DNA from: Candidatus Lumbricidiphila eiseniae
GTDB lineage: Bacteria > Actinomycetota > Actinomycetes > Actinomycetales > Microbacteriaceae
Length of the DNA stretch: 64,000 bases
Direction of reading: 5' to 3'
Assembly: GCA_002529645.1 (NCBI GenBank)
Contig: NAEP01000023.1
Coordinates: 1-64,000, forward strand
Within the stretch, counting starts at the first letter, position 1, and the number at the start of each line of letters is the position of its first letter. The position numbers and the translations under genes are program-made. Under the pieces are notes generated by a model. The model worked only from the letters and a program-made list of their open reading frames with translations, was not told where the DNA came from and did not search any database. Positions 1-8,304 of this stretch are shown in pieces.

Positions 1-211
1 GCGTGCGGTTCGGTGAGCGGTGCGGCCTTGAGGACCGATCCTGAAGACCGTCCCGACCCATCACCGCATACCGCTCAGCCCACCGCTTCGCCATCGGCCA
101 CAAGACATGGAAGACCTGAGCAGCGTGAGCAACCGGCCACCCCTCATCAACAATCAACCGCACGATGCGCAGCCTTTGAACAGGAGCAAGAACAGCATTA
201 GCGTGAAACAC
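1..211 (-). CDS. IS481-family transposase, N-terminal part (runs off the window)
   Basis: The minus strand is open from a GTG at 211 to the window edge, giving about 70 residues. It reads as the helix-turn-helix start of an IS481-type transposase: an 'HANAVLAP' opening, then 'LIVDEGWPVAHAA', then 'AKRWAERY' and 'DRSSRPHRSPNR', all characteristic of that family's N-terminus. The DDE catalytic core would lie left of the window. The element sits against the 5' end of a PIN-domain gene that has lost its start, so its insertion probably broke that gene. The exact IS end between about 212 and 310 is not resolved. Confidence 0.75.
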   Translation of the reverse strand, partial: MFHANAVLAPVQRLRIVRLIVDEGWPVAHAAQVFHVLWPMAKRWAERYAVMGRDGLQDRSSRPHRSPNRT

Positions 212-308
212 GAAGACCTCCGGACGGAACCTAGGGAACTAGACAACTCCACCCTCCACCGGAAGTCTTCCTCATTTCAAGACCTCACACACCAACCAAC
301 GTACCTGG

Positions 309-758
309 GCATTACAACTAGACGCATGCGTTCTGGTGCCGATCGCACCGTGCGACACGTTGTTGCGAATGGCTGACTCTGGGGCGTTCCGACCGGTCTG
401 GTCAGAGCGGGTCACTGCGGAGGCTCTCCGTGCGCTGGAGCGCGTACGGTCTGATCGTCGCGATGGGTGTGGACTGCTGGAGGCTCTCCGTGCGCTGGAG
501 CGCGTCCACCCTGATATCGATCAGAGTCGGTTCCAGAGTCGGTTCCGATCGATGAACGAGGCATTCGACGACGCGCTCGTCCAAGGATGGGAGTCACTCG
601 AACCGGGCATTCATCTTCCCGATCCGAACGACCGGCACACAGTAGCTGCCGCTCTCCGAGGACGCGCCGACGTGATTGTCACCGAGAACGTCTTCGCGTA
701 TCCGGCTGAACGCGTGAGCAACCGCCCTGTGGTGGTTGGCGGTTCGAGTGTCCCCTGA
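309..758 (+). pseudogene. PIN-domain toxin-like gene, broken at both ends and carrying a 60-bp insertion
   Basis: The frame reads LDACVLVP (first PIN aspartate) from 318, then LLRMADSGAFRPVWSE, an 'MNEAFDDAL' segment and 'LPDPNDRHTVAAALRG', 'DVIVTEN', the usual order of an actinobacterial PIN toxin of about 180 residues. No start codon precedes the first aspartate, only an internal GTG at 336, and the C-terminus ends early after 'VSNRP', so it is probably a remnant. Family members run from WSE...ERV directly into HPD. Here 20 extra residues are inserted in frame, ending in a second copy of EALRALERV. No antitoxin gene is seen upstream, where IS481 sequence lies instead. Confidence 0.7.
419..505. 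repeat. 60-bp-period direct repeat pair inside the PIN gene
   Basis: Two identical 27-bp copies (419-445 and 479-505) are separated by a unique 33-bp insert (446-478). The repeat is PIN coding sequence with CTCC...GGAG arms. The structure equals a 27-bp target duplication plus a 33-bp insert. Confidence 0.8.
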
Positions 759-820
759 TAATCTGTCCACACAGGTTTGAATAAAATTGACCGTTGTGCA
801 TTGCCTCGAAGGAGAAGCAG

Positions 821-1525
821 ATGGCCGTCAAATACCGGGAGATTGCGAGCGATCTTGCCGGCCGCATCCGGAACGGGGAGATCGCACACAGTGATCGGCT
901 TCCCGGAGAGTTCGATCTTGCTCACGAGTTCTCGGTCAGTCGGGGGACCATCCGCCAGGCTCTCGCAACTCTGCAGCGGCACGGTCTCATCGAGACATGG
1001 ACCGGTGCTGGCTCATTCGTGACTTACGACGGTGAGAAAATCGAGGACAACCTGAGTTGGTCGAAGGCTCTGTCCCGAAAGGGAGTGTCTTCCCAGCCCA
1101 AACTGATTGCACTCGGTCGTGTTGAACTGCCACTGATCGCCGCCAGGCTCGGTCTTCCCGGAGTCGAGTTTCTTGTCGTGGAGCGGGTACGATCCACCGA
1201 TGCGGGTGAGCCAATTACGCTGGAACGGAGTCGTATTCCATGGCGTTCGTTGTTTGAGACGGTGTTAGTGACCGGACTGGTCGATGCATCCCTCAGCGCG
1301 ACGCTACGCACACACGGGCTCATCAGCGTCGCAGGCGAGGAGTCGATCGGCCTTGCGATGCTCGGAACCGACGATGCAGCACTGCTCGGACGGGCACCGG
1401 GCGAGGCGTTCTTGGAGACGGAGCACACGACCTACGATGTTGCGGGCAACGTGATCGAATTCGTGACGAGCCTCCTGCACCCGGCCCATTTCCGTCTCCA
1501 ACACAGTTACGGGGCAAGACTGTGA
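821..1525 (+). CDS. GntR-family (HutC/UTRA) transcriptional regulator
   Basis: A 234-residue regulator with an N-terminal winged helix-turn-helix (about residues 3-70, including SVSRGTIRQAL and GLIETWTGAGSFV) and a UTRA ligand-binding domain to the C-terminus. The ATG at 821 is chosen because AAGGAG lies 6 nt upstream. It overlaps the next gene by 4 bp (GTGA), so it heads the nucleoside operon and probably controls it. The E. coli yegTUV cluster likewise has a GntR-type neighbour, YegW. A short palindrome CTGTCCACACAG at 763-774, just before the gene, is a possible operator. Confidence 0.85.
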   Translation: MAVKYREIASDLAGRIRNGEIAHSDRLPGEFDLAHEFSVSRGTIRQALATLQRHGLIETWTGAGSFVTYDGEKIEDNLSWSKALSRKGVSSQPKLIALGRVELPLIAARLGLPGVEFLVVERVRSTDAGEPITLERSRIPWRSLFETVLVTGLVDASLSATLRTHGLISVAGEESIGLAMLGTDDAALLGRAPGEAFLETEHTTYDVAGNVIEFVTSLLHPAHFRLQHSYGARL

Positions 1526-2568
1526 GTGAGCGAATCCCCGTCTCGGCAGTGCGGCCGGTGAACGAGGTCGTTCTTGATCGAGCGGTCGGTGCTCTGTTCG
1601 GGCTCGCCGTTGGCGATGCGCTCGGGATGCCGACTCAGTACCTTCCCCGTGAGGTTGTCCGTGACCGCTACGGCATCCTCTCCGATTTCGAACCTGGTCC
1701 TGCCGACAATGAGTTGAGCGTCGGCATGCCCGCCGGCCGTGTCACCGATGACACCGATCAGGCGGTCATCCTGGGTCAACTGCTCGTAGAGGGTCAAGGA
1801 ACCATTGACGAGAAAGAGTTGTCGGCGCGCCTGATTGCCTGGGAGGGGCGGATGCGTGCGGCCGGGTCGCTCGACCTGCTCGGCCCGTCAACGCTGAAAG
1901 CTCTTCACCTTGTGTCTGAGGGTGTCTCTCCCGAACTCACCGGGCGGTGGGGCGACACCAACGGTGCATCAATGCGCATCACTCCCGTCGGCATCGCGGT
2001 TCCCTCCGAGGATCTCGGTCGCATCGTCGATGCGGTCGAACAGGCCAGCCGGGTGACTCACAACACCGGCATCGCAATTGCGGGAGCCTCGGCGATCGCC
2101 ACCGCGGTCAGCTCAGGCATTGACGGAACCGACCTCGGCACCTCGATTGAACGCGCGGTAGAAGCAGCACGACTCGGTGCACAACGTGGCCACTACGTGG
2201 CGGGGGCCGACGTGGCGGACCGCATTGTGTGGGCGCAGAGTCTCGTGGCCGGTCTACGCCCCGAGAAGGCGCTCGAGGTCGTGTATTCGCTCGTCGGAGT
2301 GGGAGTAGCCACCCAGGAAGCGGTTCCCGCCGCGCTGGCAATCGCGTCCCTGTTTCCGCATGATGGCTGGTCTGCGTGCCGGTATGCGGCGAGCCTCGGC
2401 GGTGATTGCGACACGATCGCCGCGATGACCGGGGCCATTGTCTGCGCGCACATCGGCCTCAGTGCCATCCCTACACACATCTGTGCACAGCTTATGACAG
2501 CGAATCCGTCGATCGACCTCAGCGGACTCGCGACAGCACTCGTCGACCTGCGGAACCCGCGGTCGTGA
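1522..2568 (+). CDS. ADP-ribosylglycohydrolase family protein
   Basis: 348 residues of the DraG/ARH fold. Family metal-binding motifs are visible: GDALGMPTQ (about 31-39), TDDTD (75-79) and the C-terminal GGDCDTIAAM. The family cleaves N- or O-glycosidic bonds to ADP-ribose or related ribosyl compounds using two magnesium ions. Set between a GntR regulator, a nucleobase permease and a PfkB kinase, it is more likely a small-molecule ribosyl hydrolase than a protein de-ADP-ribosylase. E. coli YegU is the analogous member. The GTG start overlaps the regulator stop by 4 bp. Confidence 0.85.
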   Translation: MSERIPVSAVRPVNEVVLDRAVGALFGLAVGDALGMPTQYLPREVVRDRYGILSDFEPGPADNELSVGMPAGRVTDDTDQAVILGQLLVEGQGTIDEKELSARLIAWEGRMRAAGSLDLLGPSTLKALHLVSEGVSPELTGRWGDTNGASMRITPVGIAVPSEDLGRIVDAVEQASRVTHNTGIAIAGASAIATAVSSGIDGTDLGTSIERAVEAARLGAQRGHYVAGADVADRIVWAQSLVAGLRPEKALEVVYSLVGVGVATQEAVPAALAIASLFPHDGWSACRYAASLGGDCDTIAAMTGAIVCAHIGLSAIPTHICAQLMTANPSIDLSGLATALVDLRNPRS

Positions 2569-2609
2569 CCACAACAACACCGAACACACACCTCCCTGGG
2601 AGAAAACCT

Positions 2610-4169
2610 ATGAGCAGCGAAGCTCGTGACCGCGTCGGCGTCATCGAGACGCGAGGTATTGAACCTGTCCCCGATCGTGAACGTCGCGGTAAACCGATCG
2701 GCTTGTTCTGGATGTGGTTCGGTGCCAACATGGGCGTGCTCGGCATCACTCTTGGTGCCGCGCTCGTTACTTTCACCGGTCTCAATGTCGTTCAAGCACT
2801 CGTGGTCGCTGTTATCGGTGCCGGAGGTTCATTCCTGCTGGTTGGCCTGCTGAGCACGGCTGGAAAACTCGGTGGCGCACCGGGACTCACTCTCTCCCGC
2901 GCGGTGTTCGGAGTGCGCGGCAACTGGGCCCCCACCCTCGTCTCCTGGTTGGGATTCGTCGGCTGGGAGACGGTGATGTGCACGACGGCCGCATTCGCGT
3001 TGCTGGCCGTACTCGGCGCAGTGGGTGTGGCCGCCAACGCGGTCGTCACCGTTGTGTGCGTCCTCGTCGTGGTGTTGATTGCGGCGTTCATCGGCTTGTT
3101 CGGTCACGCGACCATCATGTGGATTCAAAAGTGGCTGACCTGGTTTTTCGGTGTTTTGACCTTCATCGTTGTTGCCTTCCTCGCGGTTACAGTGAACTGG
3201 AGCGCCGTGTTTAACCAGCCCCCGGGGTCGTGGGCTGCGGTCATGGGCGGGGCGGGCTTTATCGCGGCGGGTACCGGTCTTGGGTGGTTGTCGGCCGGTG
3301 CCGACTATGCACGCTATTTGCCTCGGCAGGTGCGCTCCAGCGCAGTGGTGATCGCGTCGGTTCTCGGGGCGGCAATTCCGCTCGTTGTTCTCATCTCAAT
3401 GGGTTCCCTCATGGCGGTCGGTGATTCGACGCTCGCCTCCGCTAGTGACCCGGTCTCGGCGATCGGTGCATCCCTACCCACATGGATGCTTGTGCCCTAC
3501 CTTCTGACAGCCGTGTTTGGCCTGATCGCCGCCGCCGATTTGTCAATGTACTCCTCGGGACTGAACCTGATCACGGGCGGAATCAGGGTGCCTCGCACCA
3601 CGGCGGTAGCTGTTGATGCCGTGCTTATCACGATCGGCGCTCTCTACATCACCGTCATCGCCCAGGACTTCTACGGCCCGTTCACCACCTTTCTCACCCT
3701 GCTCGCCGTGCCGCTGAGCGCGTGGGGTGGTGTCTTTCTGGTCGACATGATTGGCCGCAAATGGTATGACCCGACAGGTCTCATCGACACAACACGTGGC
3801 TCACACTATTGGTACCGTGGTGGCGTCAACTGGTCGGGTCTCGGCGCTTGGGGTGTCGCGATTGTGCTCGGTGTGCTCTGCACGCGTGCACAAGCGGGGG
3901 AGGTGGTCTGGTTCGCGGGCCCCTTCTCGGGCAGCTGGGTCGGTCAGAATTCTCTCGGATGGCTCATTGCCGGTCTCTCGGGTGCCATCTTCTACCCGGT
4001 ATTACGTACCATCACTGGTCAGCAGACTCGGTTTGAGACCCCTGCGGACAGAGTGGCAGACACCGTGATCGCTGCCGACGTAGACAACCAGGCCACGGGT
4101 GGATCTGTTGCGGTGCCGCTGAGCACTGGGATTCCCGGGAGTGAGGCCACCGAGGTACAGCGTGGGTGA
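2610..4169 (+). CDS. NCS1-family nucleobase/nucleoside permease
   Basis: 519 residues, about 12 hydrophobic segments. The N-terminal WMWFGANMG and the APGLTLSRAVFGVRGN stretch are typical of NCS1 (cytosine/purine/hydantoin) symporters. The ATG at 2610 follows a GGGAG site; the frame is open further upstream but that part lies within the hydrolase gene and is not permease-like. It presumably imports the base or nucleoside handled by the adjacent hydrolase and kinase. It takes the place that an MFS nucleoside transporter (YegT) holds in E. coli. The substrate cannot be read from sequence. Confidence 0.85.
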   Translation: MSSEARDRVGVIETRGIEPVPDRERRGKPIGLFWMWFGANMGVLGITLGAALVTFTGLNVVQALVVAVIGAGGSFLLVGLLSTAGKLGGAPGLTLSRAVFGVRGNWAPTLVSWLGFVGWETVMCTTAAFALLAVLGAVGVAANAVVTVVCVLVVVLIAAFIGLFGHATIMWIQKWLTWFFGVLTFIVVAFLAVTVNWSAVFNQPPGSWAAVMGGAGFIAAGTGLGWLSAGADYARYLPRQVRSSAVVIASVLGAAIPLVVLISMGSLMAVGDSTLASASDPVSAIGASLPTWMLVPYLLTAVFGLIAAADLSMYSSGLNLITGGIRVPRTTAVAVDAVLITIGALYITVIAQDFYGPFTTFLTLLAVPLSAWGGVFLVDMIGRKWYDPTGLIDTTRGSHYWYRGGVNWSGLGAWGVAIVLGVLCTRAQAGEVVWFAGPFSGSWVGQNSLGWLIAGLSGAIFYPVLRTITGQQTRFETPADRVADTVIAADVDNQATGGSVAVPLSTGIPGSEATEVQRG

Positions 4170-5124
4170 GTGCGGACGGGTCGTCTCGCTCGGGAGCATC
4201 CTCATTGATCTCGCTGTCGATGTGCCCGCGCTGCCTCATCGAGGCGGTGATATGCTCGCCACCGGCACGCGCACCGAGGTCGGTGGTGGGTTTAACCTGG
4301 TCGCGGCCGTCGCTCGCCAGAACATCGAATGTGTCTACGCCGGTCTGCACGGCACCGGTCGCTACGGCGACATGGTTCGCTGTGCACTTGCAGCAGAAAA
4401 AATCACACCCGCCCTGCTGCCACGAGACGGTGAAGACACCGGCTTCTGTGTCGCTCTGGTGGAGCCAGACGCCGAACGCACATTCATCACCGTGCCCGGT
4501 GCCGAGGCGAAGCTCACTGCGGGTGACCTCACCTCTCTGACTCTGCGTGCGACCGACATCGTCGCTCTCTCAGGTTATGACCTCGTTTACCCGGTCAGCG
4601 GCGCGGCCCTCGTGGACTGGACGCAGTGGCTCGGCCTCCGCCCCGCTGCGGAGCGTCCTCGAATCGTGCTTGACCCCGGTCCGCTCGTGTCTGAGATTGA
4701 GGAGAATATCCTGGGTCGGGTGCTCAGGGTTGTTGACATCCTCACCATTAATCAGCGAGAGGCGAGGCTGCTCGCCAAACTATCGAAGGCAACAGGCGCC
4801 GACCTGGTCGAGGCTGTGCGCAGGCATCCTGCGATAGTGCCGTCGGTGGCGGTCATCGTGCGTGAGGGGCACCACGGCTGTGTAGCCGCAGGCGGGGTAG
4901 TCGGTGATGAGGTCATCGCTGTGGGTGCGCCGCAGGTCATCGCCGTCGACACCACGGGAGCGGGCGACGCACACACGGGTGTCCTTCTCGCGGAGCTTGC
5001 TCGCGGCAGTTCCATCGACAGTGCACTGCGCACTGCCAACCGTGCGGCCGCGATCTCGGTTACTCGACCGGGATCGGCAACCGCACCACATCGGGACGAA
5101 CTGCTCACATCAGCCCTGTGCTGA
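4162..5124 (+). CDS. PfkB/ribokinase-family sugar or nucleoside kinase
   Basis: 320 residues. The N-terminal SLGSILIDLAVDVP, the GGGFN substrate-binding segment and the C-terminal DTTGAGDAHTG (catalytic Asp and anion hole) define a PfkB kinase. The GTG at 4162 is preferred because it gives the family N-terminus, has GAGG upstream and overlaps the permease stop by 8 bp; an in-frame GTG at 4141 is the alternative. It probably phosphorylates ribose or a ribosyl product released by the hydrolase. Equivalent to YegV in layout. Confidence 0.85.
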   Translation: MGECGRVVSLGSILIDLAVDVPALPHRGGDMLATGTRTEVGGGFNLVAAVARQNIECVYAGLHGTGRYGDMVRCALAAEKITPALLPRDGEDTGFCVALVEPDAERTFITVPGAEAKLTAGDLTSLTLRATDIVALSGYDLVYPVSGAALVDWTQWLGLRPAAERPRIVLDPGPLVSEIEENILGRVLRVVDILTINQREARLLAKLSKATGADLVEAVRRHPAIVPSVAVIVREGHHGCVAAGGVVGDEVIAVGAPQVIAVDTTGAGDAHTGVLLAELARGSSIDSALRTANRAAAISVTRPGSATAPHRDELLTSALC

Positions 5125-5144
5125 ATTCGTCGTAGGATTTGTTG

Positions 5145-5996
5145 ATGCAGGTGGCGTGGACCAGGGGGGCATTGGCGGGTGTGGTGATTGTGGTGAGCAT
5201 CGCCACGATCACTCTGTCGAGCGTGAGCACTGCAAACCCGGTTCTCCCGGTCCCTGAAGCCGCCATCGCACCACAGATGACGGATGCCACGCCCACTGGC
5301 CTGCGGGTCGTAGCAATTGGGGATTCGATCATGTCCGGTCACGGGCTCGATCCAGACCAGGCCTGGCCGATGCTTCTTGCGCAACAGTTCGGATGGGGGT
5401 TGACAAATCTTGCCAGTGACGGATCGGGTTTTGTGCAGGTGGGTGACAACGGTGACACCTTTGCGGATCAGGCGCGTATTGCGATCGGCCTCAGCCCAGA
5501 TCTCATTATCTTTGCGGGCAGCAGTAACGACCTGGGCAGGTCAGACGCTGAGATCTCAGAGCGTACAAGTGGCACCATCCGAGCTATCCGTACCGCACTG
5601 CCCACAGTCGGAATCCTGGCTGTCAGCCCGATCTGGAACGACACGGACGAGCCTTCGCAGCTGCTGACCATTGATGCGGACACCGCTGAGGCGGCGCAGC
5701 TCGCAGATTCTCAGGTGCTCAGAATTGGTGAACCGCTGCACTCGCGTCCCGATCTCATACAGCCCGATGGCGTACATCCGAACGCCGATGGTGATGTTCT
5801 CATCGCGCGCGCAGTGACGGAGGCTCTTGCCCGGCAGCACCCCGGTTGCGTCCGTGTGCCACACTCCCGAAAGTTGACGTCGGCTGGTGCAACGACTGGT
5901 CTGATCTGTGCGCTCTACGAGCAGGCGCATCGCTACCTGGCCTGGGATTCAGAGTCCAGCACACCGTCGGTGGCGGGGGGAATATCGGCGGGGTAG
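5145..5996 (+). CDS. Secreted or membrane-anchored SGNH/GDSL hydrolase
   Basis: 283 residues. A hydrophobic N-terminal segment (about 8-30) acts as signal or anchor. SGNH blocks are present: GDSIMSGHG (nucleophile Ser61), GSSND (about 125-129) and DGVHPN (Asp/His dyad). It is therefore an extracytoplasmic esterase, lipase or carbohydrate deacetylase; the substrate is unknown. ATG 5145 follows a GTAGGA site. It starts 20 bp after the kinase but is functionally distinct, so co-transcription is possible and a shared role is not implied. Confidence 0.8.
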   Translation: MQVAWTRGALAGVVIVVSIATITLSSVSTANPVLPVPEAAIAPQMTDATPTGLRVVAIGDSIMSGHGLDPDQAWPMLLAQQFGWGLTNLASDGSGFVQVGDNGDTFADQARIAIGLSPDLIIFAGSSNDLGRSDAEISERTSGTIRAIRTALPTVGILAVSPIWNDTDEPSQLLTIDADTAEAAQLADSQVLRIGEPLHSRPDLIQPDGVHPNADGDVLIARAVTEALARQHPGCVRVPHSRKLTSAGATTGLICALYEQAHRYLAWDSESSTPSVAGGISAG

Positions 5997-6083
5997 GGCG
6001 TATTTGGTAAATGTTTTTCCGGGTGGTGACGGTGCTGGGGGCCATGACCCTGATCCCACGGGAGTGTAGATGGGAACGGTTCT

Positions 6084-6185
6084 CCGTGTTCAAGGTAGAG
6101 GCGCAACACGTGGTGACATTCCATAATTTACCAACGCCGCACACAATCACACCACCACAGTGTTGCACTTCAGACTTGAACACGG
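6084..6185. mobile_element. 102-bp IS30-like miniature element (facing terminal repeats)
   Basis: Two 26-bp ends face each other: 6084-6109 (CCGTGTTCAAGG...GCAACAC) and 6160-6185 (GTGTTGCACTTC...GAACACGG), matching at about 19-20 of 26 positions. The same end occurs at 8279-8304 beside a decayed IS30 transposase. The core is only about 50 bp and non-coding. It is either a MITE mobilised by an IS30 enzyme or a deletion remnant. Apart from this, 5997-6334 holds nothing I can identify. Confidence 0.65.
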
Positions 6186-6334
6186 CATTGCAGGGGAGGA
6201 GTACGCTATTGTCCGCTCAGGCTGCGTCTGGGCGGACACATGATCTGCCGACCTCACCTCGCGCCACCGTGTGAACAAAGCAAATTTACCCTTCAGGGTC
6301 AGTGCTAGAACCCAGGAACCGACCGCCGCCCGAT

Positions 6335-6595
6335 CTATGGGGAATGTGCATCCGTATCGTCACTTCCGGAGCCCGCCTCTTTGATTGATTTTTTGAAGTC
6401 AGATACCACGCCGTATCCCGTCCCGAACAGTGCAACTCCTGCAACGATACCCCACCAAAGTGGGTGGTAACTGAGCGCTGAGAGGTAGATAAATGTCACA
6501 GCCATCGTGAATAAAACCACCGAGATCGGAGTGCGGTCTACCAGATTACTGACTACCACGATGATTTTTCGAATTCTAGATTTTTTAGGAGTCAA
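6335..6595 (-). CDS. Small two-helix membrane protein (unknown; possible immunity partner)
   Basis: 86 residues with a basic N-terminus (TPKKSRIRK) and two hydrophobic helices (roughly 24-43 and 45-63), then an acidic tail. No family is recognised. The TTG start at 6595 overlaps the end of the upstream secreted-protein gene by 11 bp, so the two are translationally linked. A small membrane protein coupled to a secreted peptide is the usual arrangement of a bacteriocin or toxin with its immunity protein, but that is inference. The AT-rich content and flanking IS30 remnants suggest acquired DNA. Confidence 0.6.
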   Translation of the reverse strand: MTPKKSRIRKIIVVVSNLVDRTPISVVLFTMAVTFIYLSALSYHPLWWGIVAGVALFGTGYGVVSDFKKSIKEAGSGSDDTDAHSP

Positions 6596-7070
6596 AGCAT
6601 GCCGCCTTGATACGATTGATACCGACTATCTCAAGGGCAAGGGTTCCGCCAACCTTCACTAATGCGTTCCGTTTCCTCTCCCAGCTAGAAGCCGAATTCC
6701 ATGCTCTGAAAAAAGCTTCAAATGTCCGCTGGATACTGCCAAACCTGGCGATTAGTTTCTGGATTTTAGATGTACTCAGAACCGGTTCTCCCTTGCCAGC
6801 AAAAATCCCTGACGGGGTATTGTCGGGAACTGGTTGGTCGCTCGACGATATGACGCCGGGTAAAGTGATTGAGACAGATCGTGAGTCCGCATCTGTGACA
6901 ACGGTGTTCGTTCCAGGAATGGCTTCAGTTGCGATCTCGTTCGCTGTGGCTTTACTTGCCGAAACCGCTGCAGATGATTCTGCCGCATTTGCTGCCGTAA
7001 CACTGGTTAGGCTTGCTCCGACCAGAGCTGGGGCAGTAAATAGTGAAGTAAAAGCGATGCGAATGTTCAT
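6585..7070 (-). CDS. Secreted protein with signal peptide (unknown; possible bacteriocin-like)
   Basis: 161 residues from the ATG at 7070, which follows GAGGAATC. The N-terminus is a classical signal peptide ending in AANA-AESS. The mature protein has a Ser/Thr/Ala-rich part and a basic, amphipathic C-terminal segment with FGSIQRTFEAFFRAW and KRNALVKVGG, ending IKAACFDS. No family is recognised. It lies in an AT-richer patch between IS30 remnants and is coupled to a two-helix membrane protein. An upstream in-frame start (7106) would add 12 residues before the signal peptide and is less likely. Confidence 0.65.
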   Translation of the reverse strand: MNIRIAFTSLFTAPALVGASLTSVTAANAAESSAAVSASKATANEIATEAIPGTNTVVTDADSRSVSITLPGVISSSDQPVPDNTPSGIFAGKGEPVLSTSKIQKLIARFGSIQRTFEAFFRAWNSASSWERKRNALVKVGGTLALEIVGINRIKAACFDS

Positions 7071-7167
7071 AGTTTTGATTCCTCGACTGGTTGCAAGCAC
7101 TCGCATATCTCATTGTTGCTAACATTTTTGCATCTGCCATGATTTGTTTCGGGTCAGTAGGTTCGGT

Positions 7168-7548
7168 TCACAAGTCACGGAAGTGTTCTCGGGGTGCACC
7201 CCACCGGTGATTCCGGCAACGCTGAGGCTTAGCATACTTACCGACACGGTGATGGTCAACCCCTGTTCGAGCCTGAGGTGCATCACTGTGGTGGTGTGGT
7301 TGTGTGTGGTGTTGGTGGGTTTCTGCTGGTGTTGCCTGGTCGAGGTGTTTTCGGGGTTGGTTGTTGATCTCGGTGATGATTTTCTGGAGTTTTTCCTCGG
7401 TTATGGTTCGGAAGTCGGTGTGTGTGGGTAGGCAGCATCGGATTCGAGCGTTGTGGTGTTCGTTGGTTCTTGTGTTGCAGTGCGGTGTAGGGTCAGCGAA
7501 GTACGTGTCCATGTCCCACCGAGTGACAAGCTCGTAGTGGTGGTACAT
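7168..7548 (-). pseudogene. IS30-family transposase, C-terminal fragment
   Basis: The minus strand encodes the end of an IS30 transposase: YELVTRWDMDTYFADP, TNEHHNARIR (containing the catalytic glutamate), THTDFRTITEEKLQ and INNQPRKHLDQATPAE. The upstream catalytic aspartates are missing. The N-terminal half lies at 7735-8205, and the middle has been replaced by a three-copy CRISPR-like array, so the gene cannot function. Confidence 0.8.
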
Positions 7549-7571
7549 CTTTGAGTCCCGTTGTCCATCGT

Positions 7572-7720
7572 CACGGAGCGTCGCGCGTGAGGAGGCAGGG
7601 GCAGCTCAAGTCGCAGCAAATGGGGATCATTCCACGGAGCGTCGCGCGTGAGGGGGCAGATAAAACTCGTGCACCAAACCCGGGCAGTCCTCGCACGGAG
7701 CGTCGCGCGTGAGGGGGCAG
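7572..7720. CRISPR. Three-copy CRISPR-like array (61-bp period)
   Basis: Repeats at 7572-7598, 7633-7659 and 7694-7720 share CACGGAGCGTCGCGCGTGAG followed by a G-rich end; one base differs in copy 1. The start-to-start distance is exactly 61 bp twice, with two unrelated 34-bp inserts (7599-7632, 7660-7693). This is type I-E repeat-spacer geometry. No cas gene or leader is evident. It lies between the two halves of a broken IS30 transposase. Confidence 0.75.
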
Positions 7721-7734
7721 AGCACCGAGGATTG

Positions 7735-8205
7735 CGTGCTGTGATCTGGCACTCAGTGGTCAGAGCGTTTGTTTTCCGGGCGATAATGAACCGACTTACT
7801 GGTTCCACCTCGGTATGAATCCCCTCACCCACATTCGCGGGTTTTCTGAGAACTCGATCCGGGACCTGTCTGCGATCATTCGGGGGTGTCCACCCTGCCC
7901 GGATTTTGTCTATCATCCAGGCCATCATCCGGTTCTGCACAAACACTCGTGGTCGGTGCGAGTTGGGTACTCACTTCCGATATTAGTGCTCTGCCCGTTC
8001 TGCCCGGTACTGCGTTGTGGTCACCGGACCAGATATGTAACCGAACATCCCGGAACGGATGATATGACTCGTTTTCATTCAACCCCACCCACTTGTTCCA
8101 GACGTGTTTCCCGCGACACCGTGGACGCAGACCGACCCAACACCACAGCGATCTGCCGAACAGACCACCCAGCATCCACCCCCTTCTCGATCTGAACCCG
8201 CCCAA
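7735..8205 (-). pseudogene. IS30-family transposase, decayed N-terminal half
   Basis: Fragments of the IS30 N-terminus appear in shifting minus-strand frames: VQIEKGVDAGWSVRQIAVVLGRSASTVSRE (helix-turn-helix), then NENESYHPFR, then NRMMAWMIDKIRAGWTPP. At least two frameshifts and a stop separate them. The IS end is at 8279-8304. It is the front part of the same element whose tail is at 7168-7548. Confidence 0.7.
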
Positions 8206-8278
8206 CCTAACAACACATGACCATTATGTATACCCATAGAAACACAACCCTTGACTCAGTGAACACGAAAATCACCAA

Positions 8279-8304
8279 GTGTTGCGCTTCCACCTTAAAT
8301 ACGG
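8279..8304. repeat. IS30 terminal inverted repeat
   Basis: GTGTTGCGCTTCCACC... matches the inward-facing ends of the miniature element at 6084-6185 and lies just upstream of the decayed transposase start, as expected for the 5' end of that IS copy. Confidence 0.65.

Noticed and set aside
419-505. Simple 60-bp tandem duplication by replication slippage
   Set aside because: Only 27 bp are duplicated; the other 33 bp do not match the sequence following copy 2, so slippage does not explain it.
6011-6274. Plus-strand frame through the miniature IS30 element
   Set aside because: Consists of the terminal repeats and spacer; no ribosome binding site.
7815-8195. Plus-strand frame across the decayed IS30 N-terminus
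   Set aside because: The opposite strand shows recognisable transposase fragments.
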